NCBI RefSeq assembly: GCF_000971235.1
Contig: NZ_BBMB01000008.1
Location: 62,001 to 126,000, forward strand
From: Demequina subtropica
GTDB lineage: Bacteria > Actinomycetota > Actinomycetes > Actinomycetales > Demequinaceae
Direction of reading: 5' to 3'
Length of the DNA stretch: 64,000 bases
Below the pieces are notes generated by a model. The model searched no databases, had not been told where the DNA came from, and saw nothing but the letters and a program-made list of their open reading frames with translations. The translations under genes were made by a program, and so were the position numbers. Shown here piece by piece: positions 26,159 to 35,391 of this stretch (positions within the stretch are counted from its first letter, which is position 1; the number at the start of each line of letters is the position of its first letter).

Positions 26159-26385
26159 GGTTGTCCCCCCCCTTGGCGGTGGCGTCGAGACGCGTCGCCA
26201 CCGAGTGCTCCCTCCTCGTCAACGTAACCCGGGTGCTTGCGTGTTGTCACGCAAACTATGAACAAACGGACGGAACGCCTGCGGCGGAAGCGTGTGCTGG
26301 ACCCCTACTGCACGACGCATATCGTCGTTACGATGGCCGCGTGGGGTGCACGCGCCCACGGGCATCGTCGATCGGGGGGAGGACG

Positions 26386-27516
26386 ATGAGCACGTCGCTG
26401 AGGGCGCCGGTCAACGCGGTCGGCAGGTTCGCGCACGTCGATGCGTTGCGCGCCTTCGCGGTGCTCGTCGTGGTCGGGCAGCACGTGGTGTACCGCGGGC
26501 TGCCCGGCGAGTCGGGTGTGACCGTCTTCTTCGGCATCAGCGGCTTCATCATCACGTGGCTCATGCTGCGCGAGAAGAGCGCGGAGGGAGGATTCCGTGT
26601 CGGCGCCTTCTACTTCCGCCGCATCGTGAAGCTCGCTCCACCGTTCCTGGTCATCATCCTGGTCCCCACCCTGGTCTACGGGCTCGTGGAGCCCGTCGCG
26701 GCGCCGGCGGTCCTCAGCCAGGTCTTCTTCGGCTACAACTGGCTGCTCATCTTCGACCCGCTCCTCGCGTCGCAGGTGCTGCCGGGCACCATCGTCGTAT
26801 GGAGCCTCGCGGTCGAGGAGCAGTTCTACATCGCCTTCGCGCTCATCTGGCTCGCGGTGGCCCGCACCCGCGCATGGCTGGAATGGGCTCTCGGAGTGGC
26901 GGTGGCGGCGATCGTCACGGGCATCGCCGTGCGGATCGTGCTGGTGCAGGACCCCGCCGGCTACTACCACGCGCGGTGGGGCACGGACGCGCGCATGGAC
27001 GCGATCGGGATCGGCGTGCTCGCCGCGGTGGCGTTGTTCGCTTGGCAGCGCGGCTCGCTGCCTTGGCTAGCGCGGCTCGCCCATCCGGCGACGCCTGCGG
27101 TGGCGGTCGCGCTGTACTGCGGCTCGCTGCTCATCGCGCCCGTGCAGTGGGAGCTGACGGTGGCGCCCATCCTGCAGGTCTGCGGAGCGGTGCTGCTCAT
27201 CCTGTACGGGCTGCTGCCTCGTCAGGGAGCGGTCGCCGGCGCTTTCGACAAAGGTGTGTCGTGGCGTCCCCTGCAGCTCGTGGGTCTCGCGAGCTACAGC
27301 ATCTACCTGATCCACTATCCGCTGGGCACGCTCATCGGGGCGCCGCTCGAGGCGGTGATGCCCAAGGTGCTCGCGAACCTCGCGACGGGTGTGATCGCGG
27401 TGCTGGCAGGTGTGGCGGTGTACAGGCTCGTCGAGGTGCCGGCGCTTGCCTGGCGCAAGCGCCGCGAGCGTGCGCGCGCCGCACGCTCCGCGCACGTCGC
27501 TGCGGGCGCGGGCTGA
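26386..27516 (+). CDS. membrane acyltransferase 3 family protein (b)
   Basis: The 376-residue protein begins FAHVDALRAFAVLVVVGQHVVYRG and continues VTVFFGISGFIITWLM, the OafA/YrhL-type acyltransferase signature, with WSLAVEEQFY in the middle. About ten membrane segments are predicted and no extra SGNH domain is fused. ATG 26386 has GGGGGAGGA upstream and lies on a GACGATG sequence. It is unlike the divergent acyltransferase at 25154 in most of its length, so the two probably acylate different positions. Its 3' end lies 4 bp from the convergent second metX. Confidence 0.85.
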   Translation: MSTSLRAPVNAVGRFAHVDALRAFAVLVVVGQHVVYRGLPGESGVTVFFGISGFIITWLMLREKSAEGGFRVGAFYFRRIVKLAPPFLVIILVPTLVYGLVEPVAAPAVLSQVFFGYNWLLIFDPLLASQVLPGTIVVWSLAVEEQFYIAFALIWLAVARTRAWLEWALGVAVAAIVTGIAVRIVLVQDPAGYYHARWGTDARMDAIGIGVLAAVALFAWQRGSLPWLARLAHPATPAVAVALYCGSLLIAPVQWELTVAPILQVCGAVLLILYGLLPRQGAVAGAFDKGVSWRPLQLVGLASYSIYLIHYPLGTLIGAPLEAVMPKVLANLATGVIAVLAGVAVYRLVEVPALAWRKRRERARAARSAHVAAGAG

Positions 27517-27520
27517 CCGG

Positions 27521-28717
27521 TCAAAGCCGCCGCTCGAACTCCTCCATGAACGCGTTCATCTGCGCGGTCTCGACCAGGAAGCCGTCGTGGCCCACGGGGG
27601 AGTGCACCACCTTGACGCCCTCCGAGCCCGACAGTGCGGCATCGAGCCGCTGCGAGTTCGCGAGCGGGTAGAGGCGATCCGAGTCGATCGCGATGACGAG
27701 CGCGGGATCCGTGTACCGCGCCAGCGCGGTCTCGACGCCGCCGCGTCCGCGGCCCACATCGTGCGACTGGATCGCCTGGGCCAGCCGCACGTAGGTGTTG
27801 GCGTCGAAGCGTCGCGCGAGCTTGCGCGCGTGGTGCTCGAGGTAGGACTGCACCGAGAACAGGCCGCCCTTGCCCAGCGGGTCCGAGTCGCCCTGGTAGC
27901 CGCGGTCGAAGCGCTCGTTGAGCTCCCCCGCGCTGCGGTACGTCGTGTGCGCGATCATGCGCGCGATGCCGATGCCCACGTGCGGGCCGTCGCCGTCCGC
28001 CGCGTCGTAGTAGTCGCCGTCCCTGAAGCGGGGGTCCGCCTTGATCGCGGCGAGCTGCGCGGTGGACCACGCGATCTGGTCGGCCGTGGTCGCGCCCGTC
28101 GATCCCACGGGGGCGACCGCGCCGACGCGCTCGGGGGCCATCGCGACCCACTCGAGCGCGCGCATGCCGCCCATCGACGGGCCGGTCATGAGCTTCCAGC
28201 GGTCGATGCCCAGGTGGTCGGCGAGGAGCATCTCGGCGCGCGCCATGTCGCGCATCGTCACGTACGGGAAGCGTGAGCCCCACGGGCGGCCGTCCTCCGG
28301 GTGCGCGCTCGCGGGACCGGTCGAGCCCTGGCAGCCGCCGATGACGTTCGCGCACACGATGAAGTGGCGTGCGGGGTCGATCGGCTTGTCGGGGCCGACC
28401 ATCGCGTTCCACCAGCCGCCCGTGTGGTGGCCCGGCTCGGCGGGGCCGAAAACGTGGCTGTCGCCCGTGAGGGCGTGCGCGACGTACACCGCGTTGCTCT
28501 TGTCGGGCGCCAGCTCGCCCCACGTCTCGTACGCGAGCACCGCGCCGGGGAGCACGCCCGTCGGATCCGCCTCGAGCGGCAGGTCGCCGAGCGGGAGGAA
28601 GAGGCGGCGCCCCGGGTGGTCGCCCTCGCGCCACGCGGCGCTCGCGGGAATGGGTGCGCCGGCGCCCGGGCCCTCGTCCGCGGCCTTGGCGTCGGTCTCG
28701 ATCCCGTCGTCGTCCAT
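27521..28717 (-). CDS. metX: homoserine O-acetyltransferase (second copy)
   Basis: The 398-residue alpha/beta-hydrolase is a full homologue of the product at 20790. It has Ser181 in GPSMGGMRALEW, GGCQGSTGPASAHP, AIDSDRLYP and VGHDGFLVE. The catalytic residues are therefore intact in both copies. The N-terminal 20 residues are acidic and differ from copy one. It is monocistronic, with TAGGCT 7 nt before the ATG, while the first copy depends on metY for expression. A difference in acyl donor, regulation or acceptor is possible. Confidence 0.88.
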   Translation of the reverse strand: MDDDGIETDAKAADEGPGAGAPIPASAAWREGDHPGRRLFLPLGDLPLEADPTGVLPGAVLAYETWGELAPDKSNAVYVAHALTGDSHVFGPAEPGHHTGGWWNAMVGPDKPIDPARHFIVCANVIGGCQGSTGPASAHPEDGRPWGSRFPYVTMRDMARAEMLLADHLGIDRWKLMTGPSMGGMRALEWVAMAPERVGAVAPVGSTGATTADQIAWSTAQLAAIKADPRFRDGDYYDAADGDGPHVGIGIARMIAHTTYRSAGELNERFDRGYQGDSDPLGKGGLFSVQSYLEHHARKLARRFDANTYVRLAQAIQSHDVGRGRGGVETALARYTDPALVIAIDSDRLYPLANSQRLDAALSGSEGVKVVHSPVGHDGFLVETAQMNAFMEEFERRL

Positions 28718-28724
28718 GGCGCTC

Positions 28725-28730
28725 AGCCTA
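28725..28730 (-). promoter_or_regulatory. -10 box, leaderless start of second metX
   Basis: On the minus strand TAGGCT ends 7 nt before ATG 28717. It is the same TANNNT arrangement as for the other leaderless starts in the window. Confidence 0.5.
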
Positions 28731-28870
28731 GAGGTCTTGCGGGGTGCGCCCGCGGCGGCTCATGCCGGGCCGCTCCCGTGCCGATGCCTGAGGTAGGCCC
28801 GAGAGCGTGTGCGGCACGGGGTTCCGCAAACCGCGTCTCGGGCCTAGGATCAGTGGCGGAAGTTACTGAT

Positions 28871-30346
28871 GTGACAAACGTGACCAGGGCGGTGGATGTG
28901 ACGGCAGGGGTTCGGCGGGTGCTTGCGCTCGTGACGATGTTCGCGATCGCCGGCGCGGTGGTCGTGGCGGGTCCGACGCATCGTGCCCGTGCCGAGGACT
29001 ACCCGGGCCAGGCCGAGATCGACGCGGCGCGCGCCGCGGCGGACGATCTCGCCTCGGGCATCGACGAGCTCGACAACGCGATCGCCGCGCTCGCGGCCGC
29101 GCGCGACGAGGCCACCGCGAACGCCCTGCTCGCGGGCGAGGACTACATCGAGGCGCAGGACACCGCGGACGCAGCCCAGGACACGCTCGCGGCCGCGAAC
29201 GATCGCGCCGCCCAGGCGGAGAAGGAGCTCGCCATCGCGCGCGAGAACCTCGCGGCCGTCGCGCAGGCGGCCTACCGGGACTCGGGCTCGATGAGCCAGA
29301 TCGGGGCCGTGGTGGGCGCCGAGTCGGTCGACGACGTCATCGCGCGCACCGAGGCCTTCGAGCGCGGCTCGGACGAGGCAGACGTCTGGGTGCAACGCGT
29401 GCAGGCGGCCGAGCTGGTCGCGAGCACGATGCGCGAGTACGCGGACGATGCGGCCGCCGAGGCCGATGCCGCAGCAGCCGAGGCCAAGTCCGCCTACGCC
29501 GAGGCGCAGGACGCTCAGGACCACGCCGAGCGGGCGGTGGCCGAGGCCGACGCGACCCGCGCCGACGCCGTGACGCGCCTCGCCGAGCTGCGTGGCGTGA
29601 CGGTCGCGCTCGAGGAGGAGCGGCAGGCCGGGCTCGAGGCGGAGCGCGCCGCGCGCGAGCAGGCGGAGGCCGAGGCACGCCAGCGGGCGGCGGAGGAGGC
29701 CGCGCAGGCCGAGCAGACCTCGCGTCCCCGTCCGACCTCCACCCCGACGTCGACGGCGACCTCGACCCCCAAGCCGACCACCACCTCCACGGCGACGTCC
29801 ACCCCCAAGCCGACCACCACCTCCACCCCGAAGCCGACCACCACCTCGACGCCGACCGAGACCTCGGAGCCCGAGGAGACGGAGACCTCGGAGCCCGAGG
29901 AGACGTCGACGCCCAAGCCGACCGCCACGTCGGAGCCGGAGACGCCCACCACCGCCTGGAAGTCGACCGCGGCCCAGGGCGTCGCGGCGTCCAATGCCGC
30001 GCTCGGGCTGTCGGGCAAGCCCTATCAGCTGGGGGCCTCGGGCCCGACGTACTTCGACTGCTCGGGGCTGACTTCGACGGCGTGGTCGTCGGCGGGCCAC
30101 TGGATCACGCGCTCGTCGCGGACCCAGTACGCGTACACCACGCACCTGTCGTACTCGCAGATCCGGCCGGGCGACCTGGTCTTCTACGCGACCAACACGT
30201 CGGACCCGTCGACGATCTACCACGTGGCGATGTACGTGGGCAACGGCATGGTGATGGAGGCGGTCAACCCCTCCAAGGTCTCCGGCACGCGCGGCCTCTA
30301 CGCGTGGATGGCGTCGAACATGATGCCGTACATCGGCCGCCCCTGA
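28871..30346 (+). CDS. RipA-like NlpC/P60 peptidoglycan endopeptidase
   Basis: The 491-residue exported protein has an N-terminal hydrophobic signal (VLALVTMFAIAGAVVVAG), then about 230 residues of Ala/Glu-rich coiled coil. A 75-residue linker built on TSTPKPTT repeats follows, then a C-terminal NlpC/P60 domain. FDCSGLTSTAW holds the catalytic Cys and YHVAMYVGNG the His. Proteins of this build split peptidoglycan stems during septum separation, with the coiled coil acting in autoinhibition or recruitment. GTG 28871 is favoured by GGCGGAAG upstream and a TAGGAT -10 box (28845-28850); three further in-frame GTGs follow. Confidence 0.85.
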   Translation: MTNVTRAVDVTAGVRRVLALVTMFAIAGAVVVAGPTHRARAEDYPGQAEIDAARAAADDLASGIDELDNAIAALAAARDEATANALLAGEDYIEAQDTADAAQDTLAAANDRAAQAEKELAIARENLAAVAQAAYRDSGSMSQIGAVVGAESVDDVIARTEAFERGSDEADVWVQRVQAAELVASTMREYADDAAAEADAAAAEAKSAYAEAQDAQDHAERAVAEADATRADAVTRLAELRGVTVALEEERQAGLEAERAAREQAEAEARQRAAEEAAQAEQTSRPRPTSTPTSTATSTPKPTTTSTATSTPKPTTTSTPKPTTTSTPTETSEPEETETSEPEETSTPKPTATSEPETPTTAWKSTAAQGVAASNAALGLSGKPYQLGASGPTYFDCSGLTSTAWSSAGHWITRSSRTQYAYTTHLSYSQIRPGDLVFYATNTSDPSTIYHVAMYVGNGMVMEAVNPSKVSGTRGLYAWMASNMMPYIGRP

Positions 30347-30352
30347 CCGCCG

Positions 30353-30459
30353 CCCGACAGCCGCAACGGATCTCGCGGCGACACGCCGCCGATACGACGC
30401 GAAAAGCCCCCGACACGCCGCGGAACCGGGATCGATTCCGTTGGCAGTGTCGGGGGCTT
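30353..30459. repeat. palindromic gene-end element, family 2, copy A
   Basis: The outer CCCGACAGCCGCAACGGA matches copies B and C. The inner part contains a long-stem hairpin with AAGCCCCCGACAC (30404-30416) pairing with GTGTCGGGGGCTT (30447-30459), and CGGAA...TTCCG inside. It lies between two convergent genes (the endopeptidase and ppa) and is a good bidirectional terminator candidate. Confidence 0.7.
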
Positions 30460-30469
30460 GCGCGTCGGA

Positions 30470-30991
30470 TCAGTGCTGCGGCGGGTGCAGCGGGTTGAGG
30501 GTCGCGAAGGGCGTGCCCTTGGCGCGCTCGAAGGACGAGCGGATCTCCTCCTCGGCCTCCTCGCGCGACACCCAGTGGGCGCCCTCGACGGACTTGCCGG
30601 GCTCGAGGTCCTTGTAGACCTCGAAGAAGTGCTGGACCTCGAGGCGGTGGAAGTCGGAGACGTCGGTGAGCTCCTGGCGCCACGTCTGGCGCTGGTCGCC
30701 GACCGGAACGCACAGGACCTTGTCGTCACCGCCGGCCTCGTCGCGCATGCGGAACATGCCGAGCGCGCGGCACCGGATCTGGCAGCCGGGGAACGTGGGC
30801 TCCTCGAGCAGCACGAGCGCGTCCAGCGGGTCCCCGTCCTCACCGAGCGTCCCGTCGATGAAGCCATAATCGTCCGGGTAGCGCGTGGAGGTGAACAGCA
30901 TGCGGTCGAGCACGATGCGGCCGGTGTGGTGATCCACCTCGTACTTGTTGCGCGAGCCCTTCGGGATCTCGATGGTGACGTCGAATTCCAT
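30470..30991 (-). CDS. ppa: inorganic pyrophosphatase
   Basis: The 173-residue family I pyrophosphatase hydrolyses PPi with Mg2+. [13 protein letters not shown] near 8-20 holds the substrate Lys/Arg residues. [22 protein letters not shown] near 40-61 contains the metal-binding acidic cluster, and KDLEPGK near the C-terminus is typical. ATG 30991 fits the family start ([10 protein letters not shown]). It shares a 76-bp divergent promoter region with the carboxypeptidase gene, matching the ppa-dacB arrangement known from mycobacteria. Confidence 0.95.
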   Translation of the reverse strand: MEFDVTIEIPKGSRNKYEVDHHTGRIVLDRMLFTSTRYPDDYGFIDGTLGEDGDPLDALVLLEEPTFPGCQIRCRALGMFRMRDEAGGDDKVLCVPVGDQRQTWRQELTDVSDFHRLEVQHFFEVYKDLEPGKSVEGAHWVSREEAEEEIRSSFERAKGTPFATLNPLHPPQH

Positions 30992-31067
30992 GCCTGGCGT
31001 CCTTAGCGTTAGGTCTGAGGTCCTGGTGCGGTCCGGTACTAGTGTGGCGCATGTTCGGAGGTCGTGG
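30992..31067. promoter_or_regulatory. divergent ppa / carboxypeptidase promoter region
   Basis: TACTAG (31037-31042) is a plausible plus-strand -10 box for the carboxypeptidase gene, and TAACGC on the minus strand one for ppa. GGAGG at 31057-31061 is the ribosome site that decides the GTG 31068 start. Confidence 0.45.
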
Positions 31068-32504
31068 GTGCGAAGGATTGTCGCGGGTGCGCTGGTCACC
31101 CTGCTGGTGCTGGCGGGCGGCTACCTGTACGCCGACGCGCAGGACTGGGTGCCGGGCTGGATCACCGCCGCACCCGTGGACGTGCCGCAGGCGCCGTTCA
31201 TCACCCAGGAGCCCGTGACGGTCGAGAGCCCCGCCGGGACGGACGCGGTGGCGGACATGGACCCCGACGCGCCGCGTCCCTCGGCCTCCGAGGTGCAGGC
31301 GCTCGCGGAGGCCGTGCGCGCCGACTCCCGCACCGGGGACTCGACCCACATCTCCGTGGTCGACTACCTCGACGGCACCGTCTACGCGGACGTGGATGCG
31401 TCCGACCCCCAGGTGCCCGCCTCGACCACCAAGCTCATCACAGTGATCGCGGCCGTCTCGCAGCTGGGCGCCGACTACACCACGTCGACCACGGTCCGCT
31501 GGGATGCGGGGACCCGCACCCTCACGCTCGTGGCGGGAGGCGACTCCCTGCTCGCGGCGGACCAGGGCCACCACGGAGACGTGGACGATGCGGAGGACGC
31601 CGCCCAGGGATGGGCCGGTCTCGGCGACCTCGCCGACCAGGTGCTCGAGTCGCTCGGCGACGATGCGGCGGGCGCCGTGCGCGTCGAGATCGACGACTCG
31701 GACTTCCCGGGGCCCGCGTGGCCGAAGGAGTGGCCCCAGTACGCGTTCGACATGGGCTACGCGGCGCCGGTGTCGGGGCTCGCCGTCGACGCGGCGCGTC
31801 TGACCGACGACAACTACGCGAAGCGCGCCGCCGACCCGTCGCTGCACGCGGGCGGGCTCTTCGTCGACGTGCTCGAGGCACGCGGCCTCACCGTGGAGGG
31901 AGAGGTGACCCGCGCATCGTCCCCCGTGGCGGACGATGCGGAGGCGGTGGAGATCGCCTCCGTCGAGTCGGCGCCGCTGGCGGAGGTCTCCCGCCACCTG
32001 CTGTCGGTGTCGGACAACACGGTGGCCGAGCAGGTGGCCCGCGTGCTCGCGCTCGAGATGGACTACAAGGCGACGCCCGCGGGCGAGGCGAGGGCGATCC
32101 GTCGCGCGCTCAACCAGATCGGGGCCGACATCGAGGGGCTAGAGCTCCACGACGGCGCGGGCTTCTCCGACCGCAACCAGATCTCCCCGGCGACCATGAC
32201 GAGCGCGCTCCTCGCGGCGCGCGACGTGCCCGCGCTTGACGGGCTGCTCGACTGGCTCCCGCTCGCGGGCCTCGAGGGCACCGTGGAGACGCGCTACACG
32301 GACACCTCGCCCGCAGGGTACTGGCGCGCCAAGACCGGGTCGCTCACCGGGGTCACCGCGATCGCGGGCGTCATCGTGACGGCGGACGGGCGGCCGCTCG
32401 CGGTGTCGATCCTCGCCGACGGCATGCCCTACGGGCAGACGGCACCGAAGGCCGCGTTCGACGTGCTGCTCGACGCGCTGGCAGAATGCGGCTGTGCAGG
32501 ATGA
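31068..32504 (+). CDS. dacB: D-Ala-D-Ala carboxypeptidase (PBP4 family, S13)
   Basis: The 478-residue exported penicillin-binding protein starts with a hydrophobic signal or anchor ([19 protein letters not shown]). The three serine-penicilloyl motifs are visible: SxxK as ASTTKL near 121-126, SxN as SVSDN near 312-316, and KTG as KTGSLTG near 423-429. It trims or cleaves peptidoglycan stem peptides. GTG 31068 is set by GGAGG 6 nt upstream. Three copies of the decamer-related sequence encode DDA or ASS in the middle of the protein. tilS starts 11 bp before its stop. Confidence 0.88.
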   Translation: MRRIVAGALVTLLVLAGGYLYADAQDWVPGWITAAPVDVPQAPFITQEPVTVESPAGTDAVADMDPDAPRPSASEVQALAEAVRADSRTGDSTHISVVDYLDGTVYADVDASDPQVPASTTKLITVIAAVSQLGADYTTSTTVRWDAGTRTLTLVAGGDSLLAADQGHHGDVDDAEDAAQGWAGLGDLADQVLESLGDDAAGAVRVEIDDSDFPGPAWPKEWPQYAFDMGYAAPVSGLAVDAARLTDDNYAKRAADPSLHAGGLFVDVLEARGLTVEGEVTRASSPVADDAEAVEIASVESAPLAEVSRHLLSVSDNTVAEQVARVLALEMDYKATPAGEARAIRRALNQIGADIEGLELHDGAGFSDRNQISPATMTSALLAARDVPALDGLLDWLPLAGLEGTVETRYTDTSPAGYWRAKTGSLTGVTAIAGVIVTADGRPLAVSILADGMPYGQTAPKAAFDVLLDALAECGCAG

Positions 32505-33564
32505 GGCCGGGCCGGACCAGGGACAGGCAGTGACGGGTCCGCACCCCGCGGTCGCGGCGTGCCGGGTCGCGGTCCGCGATGCGCTCGGCGATCTCGAGCT
32601 CGGCACGCGCGTGTGGGTCGCGTGCTCCGGAGGCCCCGACTCGCTCGCGCTCGCCGCGGCCGTCGCGTTCGTCGCGCGCAAGCAGGGGCTCTTCGCCGGC
32701 GCGATCATCGTCGACCACGGGCTGCAGCCCGACTCGGCCGTGGTGGCCGAGCGCGCGGCGCATGAGGTCCGCAGGGCGGGGATCCACACGGTCCACATCG
32801 AGCGGGTGGTCGTGGGACGCGCCGGGGGCATGGAGGCGGCGGCCCGCGAGGCGCGCTACGCCGCGCTCGACGCGCGCATCGACGCCGAGGGCGGGCTCGA
32901 CCCCGTCCTGCTCACCGGCCACACCATGGACGACCAGGCCGAGACCGTGCTGCTCGCGCTCGCACGCGGCTCCGGCGCGCGCGCCCTGTCGGGCATTCCC
33001 GCCCGCCGCGGGCGCATCGTCCGCCCGTTCCTCACGGTGCGGCGCAAGGACACCCTCGCCGCGTGCCAGGCGCTCGACCTCGACCCGTGGCACGACCCGA
33101 CGAACGTCAGCGAGGACGGTCCACGGCGCTCGGCGCTGCGCACACGCGTGATGCCCGCGCTCGTCGAGGTGCTCGGCCCCGGGGTGGTCTCTGGGCTGGC
33201 ACGCTCGGCCGCGCTGCTCCAGGCCGACGCCGACGAGCTCGACCGGCAGGCGCGCTCCCACGCCGCCGCCGCATCGTCCTGGGCGAAGGCCCCCGCGGCC
33301 TCCGCGGCGGCGGGACGCGCCGACGAGTGGCGCTGCGACATGCTCGCCGCCCTGCCCGACGCGATCCGCACGCGCATGCTCAAGATGATGGCCGAGAACA
33401 AGGGCGCCGGACCGCTGACCGCGACCCACGTGGCGGCCCTCGACTCGCTGGTCATGCAGTGGAAGGGGCAGGGCGCGATCTCGCTTCCCGGCGGCTACGA
33501 GGCCCGCCGCGAGTATGGCAGGCTGGTCATCAGCCACCCGGGACATAAGGAGAGGCCAGCGTGA
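32494..33564 (+). CDS. tilS: tRNA(Ile)-lysidine synthetase
   Basis: The 356-residue N-type ATP pyrophosphatase converts C34 of tRNA-Ile(CAU) to lysidine. The PP-loop SGGPDSLAL lies near 45-53, and VDHGLQPDS and TGHTMDDQAETVLLALARGSG follow as in the family. The C-terminal substrate domain is shorter than in E. coli, as usual in actinobacteria. GTG 32494 overlaps dacB; GTG 32530, with AGGGACAGG in front of it, is an equally good start and would give 344 residues. It overlaps hpt by GTGA. Confidence 0.92.
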   Translation: MQDEAGPDQGQAVTGPHPAVAACRVAVRDALGDLELGTRVWVACSGGPDSLALAAAVAFVARKQGLFAGAIIVDHGLQPDSAVVAERAAHEVRRAGIHTVHIERVVVGRAGGMEAAAREARYAALDARIDAEGGLDPVLLTGHTMDDQAETVLLALARGSGARALSGIPARRGRIVRPFLTVRRKDTLAACQALDLDPWHDPTNVSEDGPRRSALRTRVMPALVEVLGPGVVSGLARSAALLQADADELDRQARSHAAAASSWAKAPAASAAAGRADEWRCDMLAALPDAIRTRMLKMMAENKGAGPLTATHVAALDSLVMQWKGQGAISLPGGYEARREYGRLVISHPGHKERPA

Positions 33565-34118
33565 GCTTCCAGTACGACATGAGCGACTTCTCCGAGGTGC
33601 TCGTGAGCGAGAACGCGATCGGGCGCAAGCTCGACGAGATGGCGGCCGAGATCCGCGCCGACTACGCGGACCAGGACCTGCTGCTCGTGGGCGTCCTCAA
33701 GGGCGCCGTGATGGTGATGGCGGACCTCGCGCGGCGCATGCCGCCGGCCGTGCAGATGGACTGGATGGCGGTGTCCTCCTACGGCTCGGGCACCAAGTCC
33801 TCCGGCGTGGTGCGGATCCTCAAGGATCTCGACGCGGACCTCACCGGCCGCCACGTGCTGATCGTCGAGGACATCATCGACACCGGCGTCACGCTGTCGT
33901 GGCTCACCGGCAACCTGCGCTCGCGCGGCGCGGCCTCGGTCGAGGTCGCCGCGCTGCTGCGCAAGCCCGAGGCCGCCGTGGTCGACGTGCCGGTCAAGTA
34001 CCTGGGCTTCGACATCCCGAACCAGTTCGTCGTGGGCTACGGCCTGGACTTCGCGGAGGACTACCGCACGCTGCCGTTCGTGGCGGTGCTCAAGCCCGAG
34101 GTCTACGCGGACAAGTAA
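33561..34118 (+). CDS. hpt: hypoxanthine phosphoribosyltransferase
   Basis: The 185-residue purine salvage enzyme makes IMP or GMP from hypoxanthine or guanine and PRPP. VLIVEDIIDTGVTL near 95-108 is the PRPP-binding motif, SSYGSGTKSSG near 72-82 the flexible loop, and VGVLKGAVM the pyrophosphate loop. The GTG start overlaps the tilS stop (GTGA), and tilS-hpt-ftsH order is widely conserved in bacteria. Here, however, a DUF559 gene and two palindromic elements separate hpt from ftsH. Confidence 0.95.
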   Translation: MSFQYDMSDFSEVLVSENAIGRKLDEMAAEIRADYADQDLLLVGVLKGAVMVMADLARRMPPAVQMDWMAVSSYGSGTKSSGVVRILKDLDADLTGRHVLIVEDIIDTGVTLSWLTGNLRSRGAASVEVAALLRKPEAAVVDVPVKYLGFDIPNQFVVGYGLDFAEDYRTLPFVAVLKPEVYADK

Positions 34119-34135
34119 CCCGTCCCGACTCTGCT

Positions 34136-34253
34136 GCGGCTCCGCCACACGGATTCGCGGCTCCGCCACACGTCGCTCGGCGTGTCATCGGCGTGTCGTG
34201 CCGATATCAGCGGATTCGTTGAGCTCGCGCCTGTCGCGGTGTGGCGGAGCCGC
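34136..34253. repeat. palindromic gene-end element, family 1, copy F
   Basis: Two direct copies of GCGGCTCCGCCACAC (34136-34150 and 34157-34171) are followed by CGCTCGGCGTGTC and, after about 65 bp, by the inverted arm GTGTGGCGGAGCCGC (34239-34253). It lies between hpt and the DUF559 gene. Copy G on the other side of that gene is in the opposite orientation. Confidence 0.8.
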
Positions 34254-34352
34254 GATGGTGGGCGAATCCACAGACCGCCTCGAGGCCTGCCTCGTCCACA
34301 GGTGCGCCCGGGCGATGCCCCGAGCTCGGACCTCTTGCAGCAAGGTCCGGGC

Positions 34353-35180
34353 ATGGATGTCCTGGGATTCCTGGCTCGAGAGGGCGGCGCGGCACGCCTC
34401 GAAGCGCTGCTCACGGCGGGAGCCTCGGAGAACGAGGTCCGGCGGGCGGTGGCGCGAGGGATGATCCACCGCCCCTTGCGAGGGTGCTACGCGCTCCCGA
34501 ACGCAACGCGCGCGGCGATCCTTCGGGCGTCGTACCGGGCTTCGCTGTGCTGCACCTCGATGTGCGAGGCGCACAAGCTCCCGGTCATCGCGCGCGACGG
34601 CATCGTTCATCTGGTGGTGCCGCGCGATCGCGCGCGCCGGGCGACGGACCGGCGACCGAGCGACGGGCTGGTGCTGCACCGGCTCGACCCCGTTGCGGGG
34701 CTCCCGACCAACCGCATCGCTTTCGGACTCGACATGCTCGGGCGGTGCGCGGACCGGATGCAGCAGATCGTCGCGGTCGATGCCGCTCTGCACCGGGGGA
34801 TGATCTCCCGGGCCGACATCCTGCGATTCGCGCTCACCGACCCGGTCCGGCGCCGGTGGCTCTACGAGATGGCGGACGGTGCCTCGGAGTCCCTGCTCGA
34901 GACGATCGTGCGAGTCGCGCTCGTCGAGGCGGGCCTCAGCGTGCGAAGCCAGGCCCGTGTCCCCGGCGCAGGGCGCGTCGACCTCCTCGTGGAGGGGCGC
35001 ATCGTGGTGCAGACGGACGGCGACGAGCACCACAGCTCGCCCGCGGATGTCGCGGAGGACAAGCGCAGGGATCGCGCATGCCTCGCGGCCAAGCTCCCGG
35101 CGCTCAGGTTCACCTACCGCGAGGTCATGGGAGACATCGAAGGTGTCGTGCGCGAGGTCCTCCGGGTCCTGACGCGGTAG
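34353..35180 (+). CDS. second DUF559 / AbiEi-like protein
   Basis: The 275-residue product has a short N-terminal DNA-binding-like region ([36 protein letters not shown]) as in AbiEi-type proteins. Its C-terminal DUF559-like domain has [20 protein letters not shown] near 220-239 and [10 protein letters not shown], acidic and basic residues placed as in PD-(D/E)XK nucleases. It has the same architecture as the gene at 4481 but low identity by eye. It interrupts the conserved hpt-ftsH order and is enclosed by inverted copies F and G. Function unknown; a defence or selfish element is possible. Confidence 0.62.
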   Translation: MDVLGFLAREGGAARLEALLTAGASENEVRRAVARGMIHRPLRGCYALPNATRAAILRASYRASLCCTSMCEAHKLPVIARDGIVHLVVPRDRARRATDRRPSDGLVLHRLDPVAGLPTNRIAFGLDMLGRCADRMQQIVAVDAALHRGMISRADILRFALTDPVRRRWLYEMADGASESLLETIVRVALVEAGLSVRSQARVPGAGRVDLLVEGRIVVQTDGDEHHSSPADVAEDKRRDRACLAAKLPALRFTYREVMGDIEGVVREVLRVLTR

Positions 35181-35197
35181 TCCGGCCCTGTCGGCTC

Positions 35198-35315
35198 GCG
35201 GCTCCGCCACACAAGGACGACGTGGTGAGACCCAGGCCAGGCGCACAGGAGCCGACTCGCCGGCGACACGCCGAGCGGTGTGTGGCGGAGCCGTGAATCG
35301 GTGTGGCGGAGCCGC
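35198..35315. repeat. palindromic gene-end element, family 1, copy G
   Basis: GCGGCTCCGCCACAC (35198-35212) faces two inverted copies at 35280-35293 (GTGTGGCGGAGCCG) and 35301-35315 (GTGTGGCGGAGCCGC). ACACGCCGAGCGGTG corresponds to the inverted CGCTCGGCGTGT core. Relative to copies F and H it is reversed. Confidence 0.8.
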
Positions 35316-35350
35316 AGGTAGAGGGCGAGGGGCACGCCGTGAGCGAAACC

Positions 35351-35381
35351 TTTACGTTCGGTCTGAGCCAGCGCGTAGAGT
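35351..35381 (+). promoter_or_regulatory. ftsH promoter
   Basis: TTTACG (35351-35356) and TAGAGT (35376-35381) are 19 bp apart, 10 bp before the ftsH ATG. The short distance suggests a leaderless or very short leader. It separates ftsH transcription from the DUF559 gene. Confidence 0.55.
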
Positions 35382-35391
35382 CGGGGGCACG

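Noticed and set aside
34136-35315. Classical composite transposon or insertion sequence around the DUF559 gene
   Set aside because: There is no transposase-like DDE or serine/tyrosine recombinase sequence and no clear target-site duplication. A third copy of the element stands alone at 44932.
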